From contig NZ_CP060295.1 of assembly GCF_014302995.1 (NCBI RefSeq), positions 1,798,001 to 1,862,000 of the forward strand: DNA of 64,000 nt, written 5' to 3'. The stretch's first letter is position 1, and every line of letters begins with the position of its first letter. Shown piece after piece: positions 7,720 to 16,520 of the stretch. The position numbers and the translations under genes were made by a program. The notes under the pieces are model-generated. The model made no database searches. It saw only the letters and a list, made by a program, of their open reading frames with translations, and was not told the DNA's origin. This stretch comes from Variovorax sp. PAMC26660. Its GTDB lineage: Bacteria; Pseudomonadota; Gammaproteobacteria; Burkholderiales; Burkholderiaceae_C.

Positions 7720-9786
7720 ATGACATCAAGCCTCCCTCCGCAGCAGCAAGCCCCGCAGCAAGACGACGAACACCTCTGGCTCGAAGACATCGACGGCGAT
7801 GCGCAACTGGCCTGGGCCCGGCAGGAGAACGCGAAGACCGTGCAGGCCTATGCGCAGTCGCCCGCGTTCAACGCGCTCGAACAGGGCATCCTCGAAGTGC
7901 TCGACTCCGACGAGCGCATCCCGATGGTCCGCAAGATCGGCCCCGGCTACTACAACTTCTGGCGCGACAAGACGCATCCGAAGGGCCTCTGGCGCCGCAC
8001 CACGCTGGCCGAGTACCGCAAGCCCCAGCCCGCATGGGAGACCGTGCTCGACATCGACGCGCTGGCCGCAGCCGATGGCGAGAACTGGGTATGGCACGGC
8101 GCCGACTGCCTCGACCCCGACTACAAGCGCTGCCTGGTTTCGCTGTCGCGCGGTGGCGCCGATGCCGATGTGGTGCGCGAGTTCGACCTCGAAAGCAAGC
8201 AGTTCGTCGAAGGCGGCTTCACGCTGCCCGAGGCCAAGAACCACGTGGGATGGAAAGACATCGACCACCTCTACGTGGCCACCGACTTCGGCCCCGGCTC
8301 GATGACCAGCTCCAGCTACCCGCGCATCGTCAAGGAATGGCAGCGCGGCACGCCGCTGGCCAGCGCCGTCACGGTGTACGAAGGCGCGCACGAGGACATG
8401 TCGGTCAGCGCCTACCGCGACAACACGCCCGGCTTCGAGCGCGACTTCGTCTCGCGCCAGATCGACTTCTACGACAGCGAAACATGGCTGCGCGGCAGCG
8501 ACGGCCAGCTCGTCAAGATCGACGTGCCCGACGACTCCAACATGGAGGTCACGCGCGAGTGGATGCTGATCGAGCCGCGCGAAGACTGGACCGTGGGCGG
8601 CACCACCTACACCTCGGGCTCGCTGCTGGCCGCGAAGTTCAACGACTTCATGGCGGGCAAGCGCGAGATCACGGTGCTGTTCGAGCCCGACGACACCACC
8701 GCGCTCGACAGCCATTCATGGACGCGCAACCACCTGATCGTCAACGTGATGCACGACGTGGTGAACCGGCTCGAAGTGCTCACGCCGCCGCCCAACGGCA
8801 CGGGCGCGTGGGAGCGCAAGGGCCTGGGCGGCGCACCCGCGCTCTCGACCATCGACGCCGGTGGCATCGACGAAGACGAGAACGACGACTACTTCCTGAC
8901 CGTGAGCGGCTTCCTGCAGCCGACCACGCTCTACATCGGCACCATCGGCCAGGGCGAGCCCCAGGTGCTGAAAGACAGCCCCGGCTTCTTCGACGCCTCG
9001 CGCTACGGCGTGAGCCAGCATTTCACGACCTCGAAGGACGGCACGCGTGTGCCCTACTTCGAGATCGCCGCGAAAGACCTGGTCGCCAACGGCAAGAACC
9101 CGACGCTGCAGTACGCCTACGGCGGTTTCGAGATTTCGCTGCAGCCAAGCTACAGCGGCAGCATCGGCCGCGCGTGGCTCGACCAGGGCGGCGTGTACGT
9201 CATCGCCAACATCCGTGGCGGGGGCGAGTACGGCCCACGCTGGCACCAGGCCGCATTGCAAGAGAACCGGCTGCGCACCTGCGAAGACTTCGCGGCCGTG
9301 TCCGAAGACCTGTTCGCGCGCAACATCACCTCGCCTGCGCACCTGGGCGCGATGGGCGGCAGCAACGGCGGCTTGCTGATGGGCAACATGCTCACGCTCT
9401 ACCCGCAGCTCTACGGCGCCATCGTGAGCGAAGTGGCGCTGCTCGACATGAAGCGCTACACGCACCTGTCGGCCGGCGCCTCGTGGATCGCCGAGTACGG
9501 CGACCCGGACCAGCCCGAAGAGTGGGAATGGCTCAAGACCTTCTCGCCGTACGAGAACGCGAAGCCGGGCCAGACCTATCCGCCAGCCCTCTTCACCACC
9601 TCGACGCGCGACGACCGCGTGGGCCCGGTGCACGCGCGCAAGATGCACGCGAAGATGGTCGCCCTTGGATACGACAGCAGCTTCTACGAGAACATGGAAG
9701 GCGGCCACAGCGCGGCGACGGACAACAAGGAGTCGGCCTTCATGGACGCGCTGGGCTACGCCTACCTGTGGCATCACATTCGATAG
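7720..9786 (+). CDS. Prolyl oligopeptidase family serine peptidase (S9)
   Basis: 688 residues from the ATG at 7720; the frame is open far upstream but there it lies antisense to the WS/DGAT gene. The N-terminal HLWLEDIDGDAQLAWARQEN is typical of S9A enzymes. The central beta-propeller is followed by the alpha/beta hydrolase domain with the nucleophile in GAMGGSNGGLLMGN, the aspartate in TSTRDDRVGPVHARK and the histidine in MEGGHSAATDNK. Such enzymes cleave short peptides after proline or basic residues and are usually cytoplasmic or periplasmic; no signal peptide is seen. The 250 bp upstream hold no gene and no clear promoter. Its last 47 bases overlap the small convergent gene. Confidence 0.93.
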   Translation: MTSSLPPQQQAPQQDDEHLWLEDIDGDAQLAWARQENAKTVQAYAQSPAFNALEQGILEVLDSDERIPMVRKIGPGYYNFWRDKTHPKGLWRRTTLAEYRKPQPAWETVLDIDALAAADGENWVWHGADCLDPDYKRCLVSLSRGGADADVVREFDLESKQFVEGGFTLPEAKNHVGWKDIDHLYVATDFGPGSMTSSSYPRIVKEWQRGTPLASAVTVYEGAHEDMSVSAYRDNTPGFERDFVSRQIDFYDSETWLRGSDGQLVKIDVPDDSNMEVTREWMLIEPREDWTVGGTTYTSGSLLAAKFNDFMAGKREITVLFEPDDTTALDSHSWTRNHLIVNVMHDVVNRLEVLTPPPNGTGAWERKGLGGAPALSTIDAGGIDEDENDDYFLTVSGFLQPTTLYIGTIGQGEPQVLKDSPGFFDASRYGVSQHFTTSKDGTRVPYFEIAAKDLVANGKNPTLQYAYGGFEISLQPSYSGSIGRAWLDQGGVYVIANIRGGGEYGPRWHQAALQENRLRTCEDFAAVSEDLFARNITSPAHLGAMGGSNGGLLMGNMLTLYPQLYGAIVSEVALLDMKRYTHLSAGASWIAEYGDPDQPEEWEWLKTFSPYENAKPGQTYPPALFTTSTRDDRVGPVHARKMHAKMVALGYDSSFYENMEGGHSAATDNKESAFMDALGYAYLWHHIR

Positions 9787-10072
9787 CACGGCCGGTGCTG
9801 TAGCGCCCATCCCGGCAAGGGTCGTAGACGCGTCGGTCGGGAGCGTCGTCACGACGGCGGCGCTCCCGCTCTTCGTCTCGATCCATCTGCCGCAGAAGCT
9901 CGCCGCAGTCCATGGCCCTGCCGTAGCTGTTGCGGCCATCGCGGCAGGGGTCGTAGACAGGCGGCTCCTGGTCGAAGCCCGAGACGACTTCAGCCGCCGC
10001 CACGGAAGCGAGCAGCAGCGCTATCGCCAGCACGACGACCTCGAAAAGCTCGACCGTATAAAAGTTGCGCAT
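9740..10072 (-). CDS. Small exported or membrane-anchored protein with duplicated YDPCRDGR motif
   Basis: 110 residues from the ATG at 10072. An N-terminal hydrophobic stretch (VELFEVVVLAIALLLASVAA) is a signal peptide or anchor. The mature part carries two copies of a cysteine-containing motif, VYDPCRDGRNSYGRAMDC and VYDPCRDGRYSTGRAIEC, joined by a highly charged linker (DRDEERERRRRDD). The four cysteines could form two disulfides outside the cytoplasm. I do not recognise the family. Its 3' end overlaps the prolyl oligopeptidase gene by 47 bp. A longer frame to 10177 exists, but the hydrophobic segment favours the start given. Confidence 0.6.
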   Translation of the reverse strand: MRNFYTVELFEVVVLAIALLLASVAAAEVVSGFDQEPPVYDPCRDGRNSYGRAMDCGELLRQMDRDEERERRRRDDAPDRRVYDPCRDGRYSTGRAIECDATGRRSPARP

Positions 10073-10255
10073 GGCGTCTGTTCCCCACGCCCGTGGGCGT
10101 CGTTCGTTGGCGATGCGGCGGATCTTTTGTCCCGAACATGGCGTGAACATGGCGTCGGCGCCAGCCGGTGCACGCAATACTGATGCAATGCGGCCTGCCT
10201 AAAGTGCAGCACGCCGGTCATCCGGCAATGCAGCTTTTTTGGAAGGACATGCACG

Positions 10256-10930
10256 GTGCGCATCCTGCTGGTGGAAGACGAACCCGAAATGGCGTCGGTG
10301 CTGCGCATTGCGCTGCACAAGCGCGGCATCCTCGTGGACCACGCGCAAACGCTGGCCGAGGGTGCGCGCTACGCTGACGCCACGCCCTACAACGCGCTGG
10401 TGCTCGACCGCCGGCTGCCCGATGGCGATGGCCTGGCGCTGGTGTCGGACCTGCGCGCCGCCGGCAACCCCGTGCCGGTGCTCATGCTCACGGCCCGCGA
10501 TGCGCTGGACGATCGCGTGGCCGGGCTCGACGCAGGCGCCGACGACTACCTCGGCAAGCCCTTCGCGGTCGAAGAACTGTTGGCCCGCATCCGCGCGCTG
10601 CTGCGAAGACCCGCCGAGACACTGGCGGACGCCCTGCACATCGCGGCGTTGTCCTTCGACTTCACGCATTGCGAGGCCAGCGTCGCCGGCCAGCGGATGG
10701 AACTGCCACGCCGCGAGCTGCTGGCGCTCGAAACCCTGGTGCGGCGCGCAGGTCGCACCGTGCTGCGGGGTGCGCTGGAGCGCGCGGTGTTCGGCTTCGA
10801 CGCCGAGATCCAGTCGAACGCCCTCGACACGCATGTGTCGCGCCTGCGCAAGAAGCTCGCGGACACCGGCGCCGGCGTGGAGATCTGCAGCATCCGCGGC
10901 GTCGGCTATCTGCTGCGGCAGCAACCATGA
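10256..10930 (+). CDS. OmpR/PhoB-family response regulator
   Basis: 224 residues with a GTG start preceded by GGAAGG. The receiver domain has the acidic pair in LLVEDEPEM, the phospho-acceptor Asp51 in VLDRRLPDGDG and the conserved Lys in DDYLGKPFAVEELLARI. The C-terminal winged helix ends DTHVSRLRKKLADTG, then SIRGVGYLLR. The pattern is that of the QseB/PmrA subgroup. The stop overlaps the kinase start in an ATGA, so the two are translationally coupled. The signal and targets are not evident; the next gene downstream encodes a membrane hydroxylase. Confidence 0.95.
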   Translation: MRILLVEDEPEMASVLRIALHKRGILVDHAQTLAEGARYADATPYNALVLDRRLPDGDGLALVSDLRAAGNPVPVLMLTARDALDDRVAGLDAGADDYLGKPFAVEELLARIRALLRRPAETLADALHIAALSFDFTHCEASVAGQRMELPRRELLALETLVRRAGRTVLRGALERAVFGFDAEIQSNALDTHVSRLRKKLADTGAGVEICSIRGVGYLLRQQP

Positions 10931-12297
10931 AGCCGCTGGCACCGCCCACGCTCAAGCGCCGGCTGATCCGCCAACTGGTGCTGCTGCAGGTCGCCATCCA
11001 GCTCGTGGTGATCGGTGCGCTGGTGGCGTCGGGGCACCTGGTCGATTTCAGCTCGACGGAGAACACCGTCGAGGTCCTGCAGGAGGCGGTGGCGCGCGAT
11101 GCGGCCGGCAAGCTCCACATGCGGCCGACCCGGCGGCTGGTTGCGCTGCGCAGGACCGTGCCGCATCTCTGGTTCTCGATCCGGGACCACCAGGGCGGGC
11201 AAGTGGTCGAAGGCCAGATACCGCCCGAGTTCGCGCGCATCGGCGACGCGCTCGATACGGTTCGCCAGGCACGGCTGGGCTGGAACATCGGCGATCCGCC
11301 ACGGCAGGCCGCGCGCATGCGCTGGGTGGACTCGGCCGCGGGCGACGTGCAGATCCTCACCGGCCCCGACAGCCCCATCACCTGGCGCTACCTGGGCCTT
11401 GCGTTGTTGCTGCTCCTGGTCCAGCTGGTACTGCCGATCATGGCCATCACCATCGCGGCGACGCTGCTGGCCACGCACTTCGTGGTGAAACGGACCCTGG
11501 CCGGACTGAACGCCGCCGCGGCGCGCGCAGGCCAGATCGACGCCGACCAGCGCGGCGTGCGCCTGCCGCTGTCCGATGTGCCGGGCGAGGTGGCGACGCT
11601 GGTGGGCGCCTTCAACGACGCGCTGCAGCGGCTGGACGACGGCCATGCGCGCCACGAGCGCTTTCTGGCCGATGCCGCGCACGAGCTGCGCACGCCGCTG
11701 GCGATCCTGAACACCCGGTTGGAGAACATGCCGGACAGCCCCGACAAGCACCGCCTGTTGGCTGACGCCGCGCGCCTGTCGGTGCTGGCGGGCCAGTTGC
11801 TGGACCTGCAGCGCATGAAGGGCCGCGCGGACCGGCTGCAACCTGTCGACCTGGTGGAGATGGCGCGCGACGTGGTCGCCGAGATGGCGCCGCTGGCTCT
11901 TGCAGCGGGCTACGAAATTTCGTTCGAGGCGCAGACCCCCTTCGTTGAAACGGAAGGCGACCGCGATGCGCTGGCGCGCGCGCTGACCAACCTCGTGCAG
12001 AACGCGATCGACCACGCGGGCGGACAAGGCAACGTGGTGGTGCGGGTCGATGCGACGGGCCATGTCGACGTGATCGACGACGGGCCCGGCATTCCTGCGG
12101 CGCAGCGCGCGCACGTCTTCAAGCCCTTCTACCGCGTGCACGCCACCGGTCCCGGTGCCGGGCTCGGGCTGAGCCTGGTGCAAGAGATCGTGCGCCTGCA
12201 CGGCGGCGAAGTCTCGGTGCACGACGGCCCCGAGGGCGGCACGCTGTTCCGCATGCGCCTGCCGCTGGCCGGCGTCCCTGCACCTTTCCACCACTGA
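10927..12297 (+). CDS. Two-component sensor histidine kinase
   Basis: 456 residues from the ATG that overlaps the regulator stop. Two membrane segments (about residues 17-37 and 155-182) enclose a periplasmic domain of about 115 residues. A HAMP-like linker precedes the dimerisation helix with the phospho-acceptor His252 in FLADAAHELRTPLAIL. The ATPase domain has the N box (NLVQNAIDHAG), the G1 box DDGPGIP and the G2 box GAGLGLSLVQEIVRLHGG. It should phosphorylate the response regulator encoded just upstream. The periplasmic domain has no recognised fold, so the signal is unknown. Confidence 0.95.
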   Translation: MKPLAPPTLKRRLIRQLVLLQVAIQLVVIGALVASGHLVDFSSTENTVEVLQEAVARDAAGKLHMRPTRRLVALRRTVPHLWFSIRDHQGGQVVEGQIPPEFARIGDALDTVRQARLGWNIGDPPRQAARMRWVDSAAGDVQILTGPDSPITWRYLGLALLLLLVQLVLPIMAITIAATLLATHFVVKRTLAGLNAAAARAGQIDADQRGVRLPLSDVPGEVATLVGAFNDALQRLDDGHARHERFLADAAHELRTPLAILNTRLENMPDSPDKHRLLADAARLSVLAGQLLDLQRMKGRADRLQPVDLVEMARDVVAEMAPLALAAGYEISFEAQTPFVETEGDRDALARALTNLVQNAIDHAGGQGNVVVRVDATGHVDVIDDGPGIPAAQRAHVFKPFYRVHATGPGAGLGLSLVQEIVRLHGGEVSVHDGPEGGTLFRMRLPLAGVPAPFHH

Positions 12298-12304
12298 GCA
12301 CCGA

Positions 12305-13285
12305 ATGAAAACACCGGCTGGCGGCAACCGGCGGCGGCTGCGCGCCGCGCTGTCATGGATGCTGTGGCCCTGTCTTTACGGACTGGGCCTGATTGGCGCG
12401 GGGCTGGCCTTTGCGAGCCACGCACCGCTGCTGTGGTTCAACCTCGCATACCTGTCGCTGGCACTGGTGATTGCCGTGTTCGAGCGCTGGATGCCGCACG
12501 AGCCGCGCTGGCTTGTGGACGACGGCGAGACGCCCTGCAACCTGGCCCACACCCTGCTCACCAAGGGCTCGGCGCAACTCGCGGCGGCGCTGGCCGCAAG
12601 CTTTCCCGTGGCCGTGGCAGCGGTCGTCCAGCCTTCGCTGCGCGTGTCGCTCGGCGTGTGGCCCACGCACTGGCCGCTCGTCGCGCACGTGGTACTCGCG
12701 CTCGTGGTCGTCGAACTCGGGCTCTATGTCGCGCACCGTTCGGCGCATGAATGGCCGCCGCTGTGGCGCTTTCACGCGCTGCACCACAGCGTGCGGCGGC
12801 TGTGGGTGCTGAACACCGGGCGCTTTCACGTGATCGACAGCGCGTTCAAGGCTGCGCTCGGCCAGATCCCGCTGTACCTGCTCGGCGCGCCGCTCGCGGT
12901 GTTCGCGTGGGTCGGCGCCGTGACCGCGGTCACCGGCCTGCTGACCCACTGCAACATCGAACTGCGCACCGGCTGGCTCGACCGGGTCTTCAGCACGCCC
13001 GCGCTGCATCGCTGGCACCACTCCCGGGTGCTGGAGGAAGGCAACCGCAACTACGGCGAGAACATCGTGCTGTGGGACCTGCTGCTCGGCACGTACTTTC
13101 GCCCCGCGCGTCGACCGCCGGCGGACATCGGCATCGACGGGCATGTCGCGACCGGGTTCCTGGCCCAGTTGCTACAGCCGCTGACGGCTGCGGGCGTGCG
13201 GCAGATCATGGGCATGCCGCCGGTTCATCGGCACAATCGGCCATCCAGTGCCCCACAAGCGGGGGACTCCACCGGCAGCACCTGA
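12305..13285 (+). CDS. Sterol desaturase / fatty acid hydroxylase superfamily membrane protein
   Basis: 326 residues with several hydrophobic helices. The di-iron histidine clusters are in place: HRSAH, HALHH and HRWHH, the HxxxH/HxxHH pattern of membrane-bound hydroxylases and desaturases. These enzymes oxidise lipids such as sterols, fatty acids or carotenoids at the cytoplasmic membrane. It begins 7 bp after the kinase stop, so it is probably part of the two-component operon. This placement suggests a membrane-modification output, which is inference. The substrate cannot be told from the sequence. Confidence 0.88.
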   Translation: MKTPAGGNRRRLRAALSWMLWPCLYGLGLIGAGLAFASHAPLLWFNLAYLSLALVIAVFERWMPHEPRWLVDDGETPCNLAHTLLTKGSAQLAAALAASFPVAVAAVVQPSLRVSLGVWPTHWPLVAHVVLALVVVELGLYVAHRSAHEWPPLWRFHALHHSVRRLWVLNTGRFHVIDSAFKAALGQIPLYLLGAPLAVFAWVGAVTAVTGLLTHCNIELRTGWLDRVFSTPALHRWHHSRVLEEGNRNYGENIVLWDLLLGTYFRPARRPPADIGIDGHVATGFLAQLLQPLTAAGVRQIMGMPPVHRHNRPSSAPQAGDSTGST

Positions 13286-13295
13286 GAGCCCGCCC

Positions 13296-14207
13296 ATGAA
13301 CACCACCCTCGAACTGATTGGCGCGCCGACCGACATCGGCGCCAGCGTGCGCGGCGCCGGCATGGGGCCCGACGCGCTGCGCGTGGCGGGCCTGCCGGAA
13401 GCGCTGGCGCGGCAAGGCTTCGAGATCATCGACCGCGGCAACCTCGCGGGCCCGGCCACACCCTGGGCGCCACCGGCGAACGGGCTGCGCCACCTCGACG
13501 AAGTGATCGCATGGAACCGCTCGGTCTATGCGGCCGTCGATGCCGCACTGGGCGCCGGCAACGTGCCGCTGATGATGGGCGGCGACCATTGCCTGGCGAT
13601 CGGCTCCATCAGCGCGATCGCCTGGCATGCACGCAAGCGCGGCAAGAAGCTACGCGTGCTGTGGCTCGATGCGCACTCCGACGTCAACACCGAAACCACC
13701 AGCCCCAGCGGCAATTTGCACGGCATGCCGGTGTCGTGCCTGCTGGGCCACGGGCCCGCGGTGCTCACGGGCTGGAGCGGCGAGCGCGCGGCGCTGGCGC
13801 ACGACGCCATTCGCTTCATCGGCATCCGCAGCGTGGACAACGACGAGAAGGAAGCCATTCGCACGCTGGGCCTGAGCGTGTTCGACATGCGCCACATCGA
13901 CGAACACGGCATGCGCACCACCATGATCGAGGCGCTGCAGGACGTGGACGAAGACACGCACCTGCATGTGAGCTTCGACCTCGATTGCCTCGACCCCGGC
14001 ATCGCGCCCGGCGTGGGCACCGGCGTGCGCGGCGGCCCGACCTACCGCGAGATGCAGTTGTGCATGGAGATGATTTCGGACACTGGGCGGCTCTGCTCGC
14101 TCGACGTGGTCGAACTCAACCCGGCGCTCGACGTGCGCAACCAGACGGCCGAAGTGGCGGTGGAGCTGATCGAGAGCCTGTTCGGCAAATCGACGCTGGT
14201 GCGCTGA
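13296..14207 (+). CDS. rocF: Arginase
   Basis: 303 residues. The binuclear manganese site is intact: His98 in MMGGDHCLAIGS, DAHSD at residues 125-129 in WLDAHSDVNT, and the late aspartates in SFDLDCLDPGIAPG. The start IGAPTDIGASVRGAGMGPDALR is typical of arginase. The enzyme hydrolyses arginine to ornithine and urea, supplying nitrogen or polyamine precursors. It starts 10 bp after the hydroxylase gene and ends 4 bp from the convergent FUSC gene, leaving no room for a classical terminator. An agmatinase or formimidoglutamase is possible but less likely from the N-terminus. Confidence 0.93.
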   Translation: MNTTLELIGAPTDIGASVRGAGMGPDALRVAGLPEALARQGFEIIDRGNLAGPATPWAPPANGLRHLDEVIAWNRSVYAAVDAALGAGNVPLMMGGDHCLAIGSISAIAWHARKRGKKLRVLWLDAHSDVNTETTSPSGNLHGMPVSCLLGHGPAVLTGWSGERAALAHDAIRFIGIRSVDNDEKEAIRTLGLSVFDMRHIDEHGMRTTMIEALQDVDEDTHLHVSFDLDCLDPGIAPGVGTGVRGGPTYREMQLCMEMISDTGRLCSLDVVELNPALDVRNQTAEVAVELIESLFGKSTLVR

Positions 14208-14211
14208 CGGG

Positions 14212-15237
14212 TCAGGTGGCGATGCAGCGCTGCATGCGCTGCAGGTCGTCGTGCAGGAGGCACAGGGGCGCGGCCAGCAGTGCGTTGGAGACGACGGCCT
14301 CTGTTTGATTGCTCTGGTGGTACGTGGCCGCCCGATCGAGGGCTGCGAGGTCCGGCGTGCCTTTGCCCAGCAAGGCACCGGCCATGCCAGCCAGCGCGGC
14401 GCTCGCGGCCTCTGCGGCTTCGCGCCAGACAGGATCGGTGCCCGAGTCCGGCACGCGGCGGAACACGCGGTCCAGCACGATGGCGTCCTGGAAGATTCGC
14501 GCCGCCAGGCGCGCCTTGTTGCGGTACGAGCGCGACGCGCCGGCCGTGGCACCGCGTCGCCACCATCGCGCTTCCAGGTCGGCGCTGCCGGCCAGGATCG
14601 TCAGCCGCACCAATGCCGCACGGGTGGCGGCGTTGATGCGCTCGGTCTCGGCTTCGGCGGGCCGGGCTGCCCCAGCCAGCGCGGCAGTCCGGCGTGCGAT
14701 GCCATGCAGCAACGCGGCGCAGCCTTCATTGAAACGCGGGCCCGCGTGGTACTCGGACGCCACCGTCGAGATCGCCAGCGCCACCCCGACACCAATGCCG
14801 ATCTGCACCATCCGCAGCAACGCCACCTGCAATGCCGAATGGCCCGGGATGCCGCCTGCCGACAGGATGATCAACGCCGCCACGGGCGCACTGCGCAGGC
14901 CCGGCGCGGCCGCACTGGCGAAGGCCAGCAGCATGACGATGCCCAGCGTGGTCGCCAGCGCAGGCGCGCCGTGGTGCTGCAGGTAGACCCCCGCAAGGCC
15001 GCACAAGGCGCCGGCAGCGGTGCCACGCACGCGGTCCCAGCCGGCGTCCAGCGTGGACCCGGCACTGGGCCGCATGACGATCAGCACGCTCATCACCGCC
15101 CAGAAACTCTCGGGCAGATGCAAGGCGACGGACACCAGCCATGCAACGGCCACGGCGGCGGCCAACTGCACGCCGGGGCGCCAGCGACCGTGGCGCCAAA
15201 GGCCGGTCATGCGTTGCAGGGCGGGTGCGGTGCTCAT
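14212..15237 (-). CDS. FUSC-family (fusaric-acid-resistance-like) membrane transporter
   Basis: 341 residues. The first half has about six hydrophobic helices, with VALHLPESFWAVMSVLIVMR and the RVRGTAAGALCGL motif typical of FUSC/AaeB-type aromatic-acid exporters. The second half is a cytoplasmic helical region. It is shorter than two-repeat AaeB proteins, so it probably works as an oligomer or with other subunits. Its ATG shares one base with the MarR stop (TGATG), so translation is coupled and the MarR protein is the likely regulator. The substrate is unknown; weak organic acids are usual for the family. Confidence 0.85.
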   Translation of the reverse strand: MSTAPALQRMTGLWRHGRWRPGVQLAAAVAVAWLVSVALHLPESFWAVMSVLIVMRPSAGSTLDAGWDRVRGTAAGALCGLAGVYLQHHGAPALATTLGIVMLLAFASAAAPGLRSAPVAALIILSAGGIPGHSALQVALLRMVQIGIGVGVALAISTVASEYHAGPRFNEGCAALLHGIARRTAALAGAARPAEAETERINAATRAALVRLTILAGSADLEARWWRRGATAGASRSYRNKARLAARIFQDAIVLDRVFRRVPDSGTDPVWREAAEAASAALAGMAGALLGKGTPDLAALDRAATYHQSNQTEAVVSNALLAAPLCLLHDDLQRMQRCIAT

Positions 15238-15713
15238 CAGGACGAAGCGGTGGGCGTCTGGCTGCCGAGAGCGGCGGTGAGGCCGTCGAGCAGTTCGCAA
15301 GCCTGCAGCAGCAAGGCGCGCTGGTCGGCGTCCAGCGTGGCGCCGATCGCATCGGCCAACGCCGCCTCGCGCGAACGCATGAGCGCCTTGAGCCGCCGCG
15401 TGCCATCGGTCGTGAGCGACAGCATCCATTGGCGTCCGTCGGTGGGATGCGGCGCGCGTCCGATCCAGCCTTCGGCCTCCAGCTCGGCCAGCAGCCGCGT
15501 CAGCGACTGGAGCTTGACCCGCTCATGCGCTGCGAGCGCGGTGGGTGAACAAGGCCCGTGCCGGTGCAACTGGCCGAGCACACTGAGCTTGGCAATGCTG
15601 GGGCCGTCGGGCGTGGCGCTGCCACTGCGCAACTGGCGCGCCAGTTGCGCGACCGAGTTGCGAAGGCGCGAGGCGCATTGCGCCGGATTGGGGGAAGTTG
15701 AAGCCACGCCCAT
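15237..15713 (-). CDS. MarR-family transcriptional regulator
   Basis: 158 residues. The winged helix is seen in SIAKLSVLGQLHRHG, ALAAHERVKLQSLTRLLAEL, then the wing GWIGRAPHPTDGRQWMLSLT. It is directly coupled to the FUSC exporter gene, a common pairing in which the regulator is released by the exported aromatic compound. An inverted repeat six bases before the start codon is a candidate autoregulatory site. A perfect 24-bp palindrome lies inside the coding region at 15627-15650. Confidence 0.93.
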   Translation of the reverse strand: MGVASTSPNPAQCASRLRNSVAQLARQLRSGSATPDGPSIAKLSVLGQLHRHGPCSPTALAAHERVKLQSLTRLLAELEAEGWIGRAPHPTDGRQWMLSLTTDGTRRLKALMRSREAALADAIGATLDADQRALLLQACELLDGLTAALGSQTPTASS

Positions 15714-15718
15714 ATCAT

Positions 15719-15730
15719 AAGACGTGTCTT
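15719..15730. promoter_or_regulatory. Candidate MarR operator
   Basis: Inverted repeat AAGAC-GT-GTCTT, six bases upstream of the marR start codon. It would block its own transcription or translation start when bound. It is short and has not been matched to any known site. Confidence 0.4.
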
Positions 15731-15750
15731 GGTATCTGGCGACCGGGCTT

Positions 15751-16434
15751 TCAGCCGCGGTTCGGCGATGAATTCACGGGAAAGGTGGTGGCGGGTGCCG
15801 CAGCGGGCGCGGCGGTCGGCGACGAAGCGGCCGGCGTTTCGGTTTCGATGGGCGCTTCGGCTTCGCCCTCCGGGCCTTCGAGGAACCGGTCCAGCAGCGC
15901 GAAGAAGCGGTCGTAGAAGCGCTCGTCGGTCAGCGTCTCGCTGGCCACCTTCACCATCGCGTCGTCGCTGCCCGAGAACGGCAGCGAGAGCGATCCGATG
16001 GCGCCCACGCCCAGGCTCGCCGAGTTGTTGACCTTCTTGATGCCGTAGCGGTCCTGCAGCGCGGTCGCGAAGGCCACGGTGCTTTGCTGCTTGCTGGACT
16101 TGCCGCCTTCGCGCGCGCAGACGATGCGGAACTCGACCTCGACATGCACCTCGGCCGCCGGCTGGAAGCTCTTGCGTCCGGTCACGAGGTCGGCGTTGGC
16201 CGCGGTGATCATGTAGCCCTGGCTCAGCAGGGCACGGCGCGCGGCCTCGCAGGTCTGGGCCTCGGTCGCTTCGTAGTTGCGCGTGTGGGTGGTGGTGGAG
16301 CCGAACTCCTCCGGCTCGTAGTTCACGCGGCGCGAGGTGCTGCCGCAACCGGCGAGCACGAGGGCGGACACCAGCCCCAGCAGGAGTGCCGGAGCGCGAA
16401 AAGAAGAGAAAGTATTGGGGTGCATGGTCGGCAT
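15751..16434 (-). CDS. DUF2242 family lipoprotein
   Basis: About 227 residues. The N-terminus has a hydrophobic segment and lipobox (LVSALVLAGC) for lipidation. The body (SRRVNYEPEEFGSTTTHTRN, TCEAARRALLSQGYMITAAN, FRIVCAREGG) matches what I recall of DUF2242, a family of outer-membrane lipoproteins of unknown role in Burkholderiales. The C-terminus is Pro/Ala-rich. Two ATGs (16434 and 16425) are possible and neither has a strong ribosome site; the longer frame up to 16728 lacks any membrane signal and is rejected. It stands alone. Confidence 0.8.
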   Translation of the reverse strand: MPTMHPNTFSSFRAPALLLGLVSALVLAGCGSTSRRVNYEPEEFGSTTTHTRNYEATEAQTCEAARRALLSQGYMITAANADLVTGRKSFQPAAEVHVEVEFRIVCAREGGKSSKQQSTVAFATALQDRYGIKKVNNSASLGVGAIGSLSLPFSGSDDAMVKVASETLTDERFYDRFFALLDRFLEGPEGEAEAPIETETPAASSPTAAPAAAPATTFPVNSSPNRG

Positions 16435-16520
16435 GGAGCGGCGGCGAATGCTAACCGGCGCCTGTGCCGGCAAAGCTTCGAGCGCGGCCGCGCGCCGTCG
16501 TTCCCTGCCGCCCGAAATTC

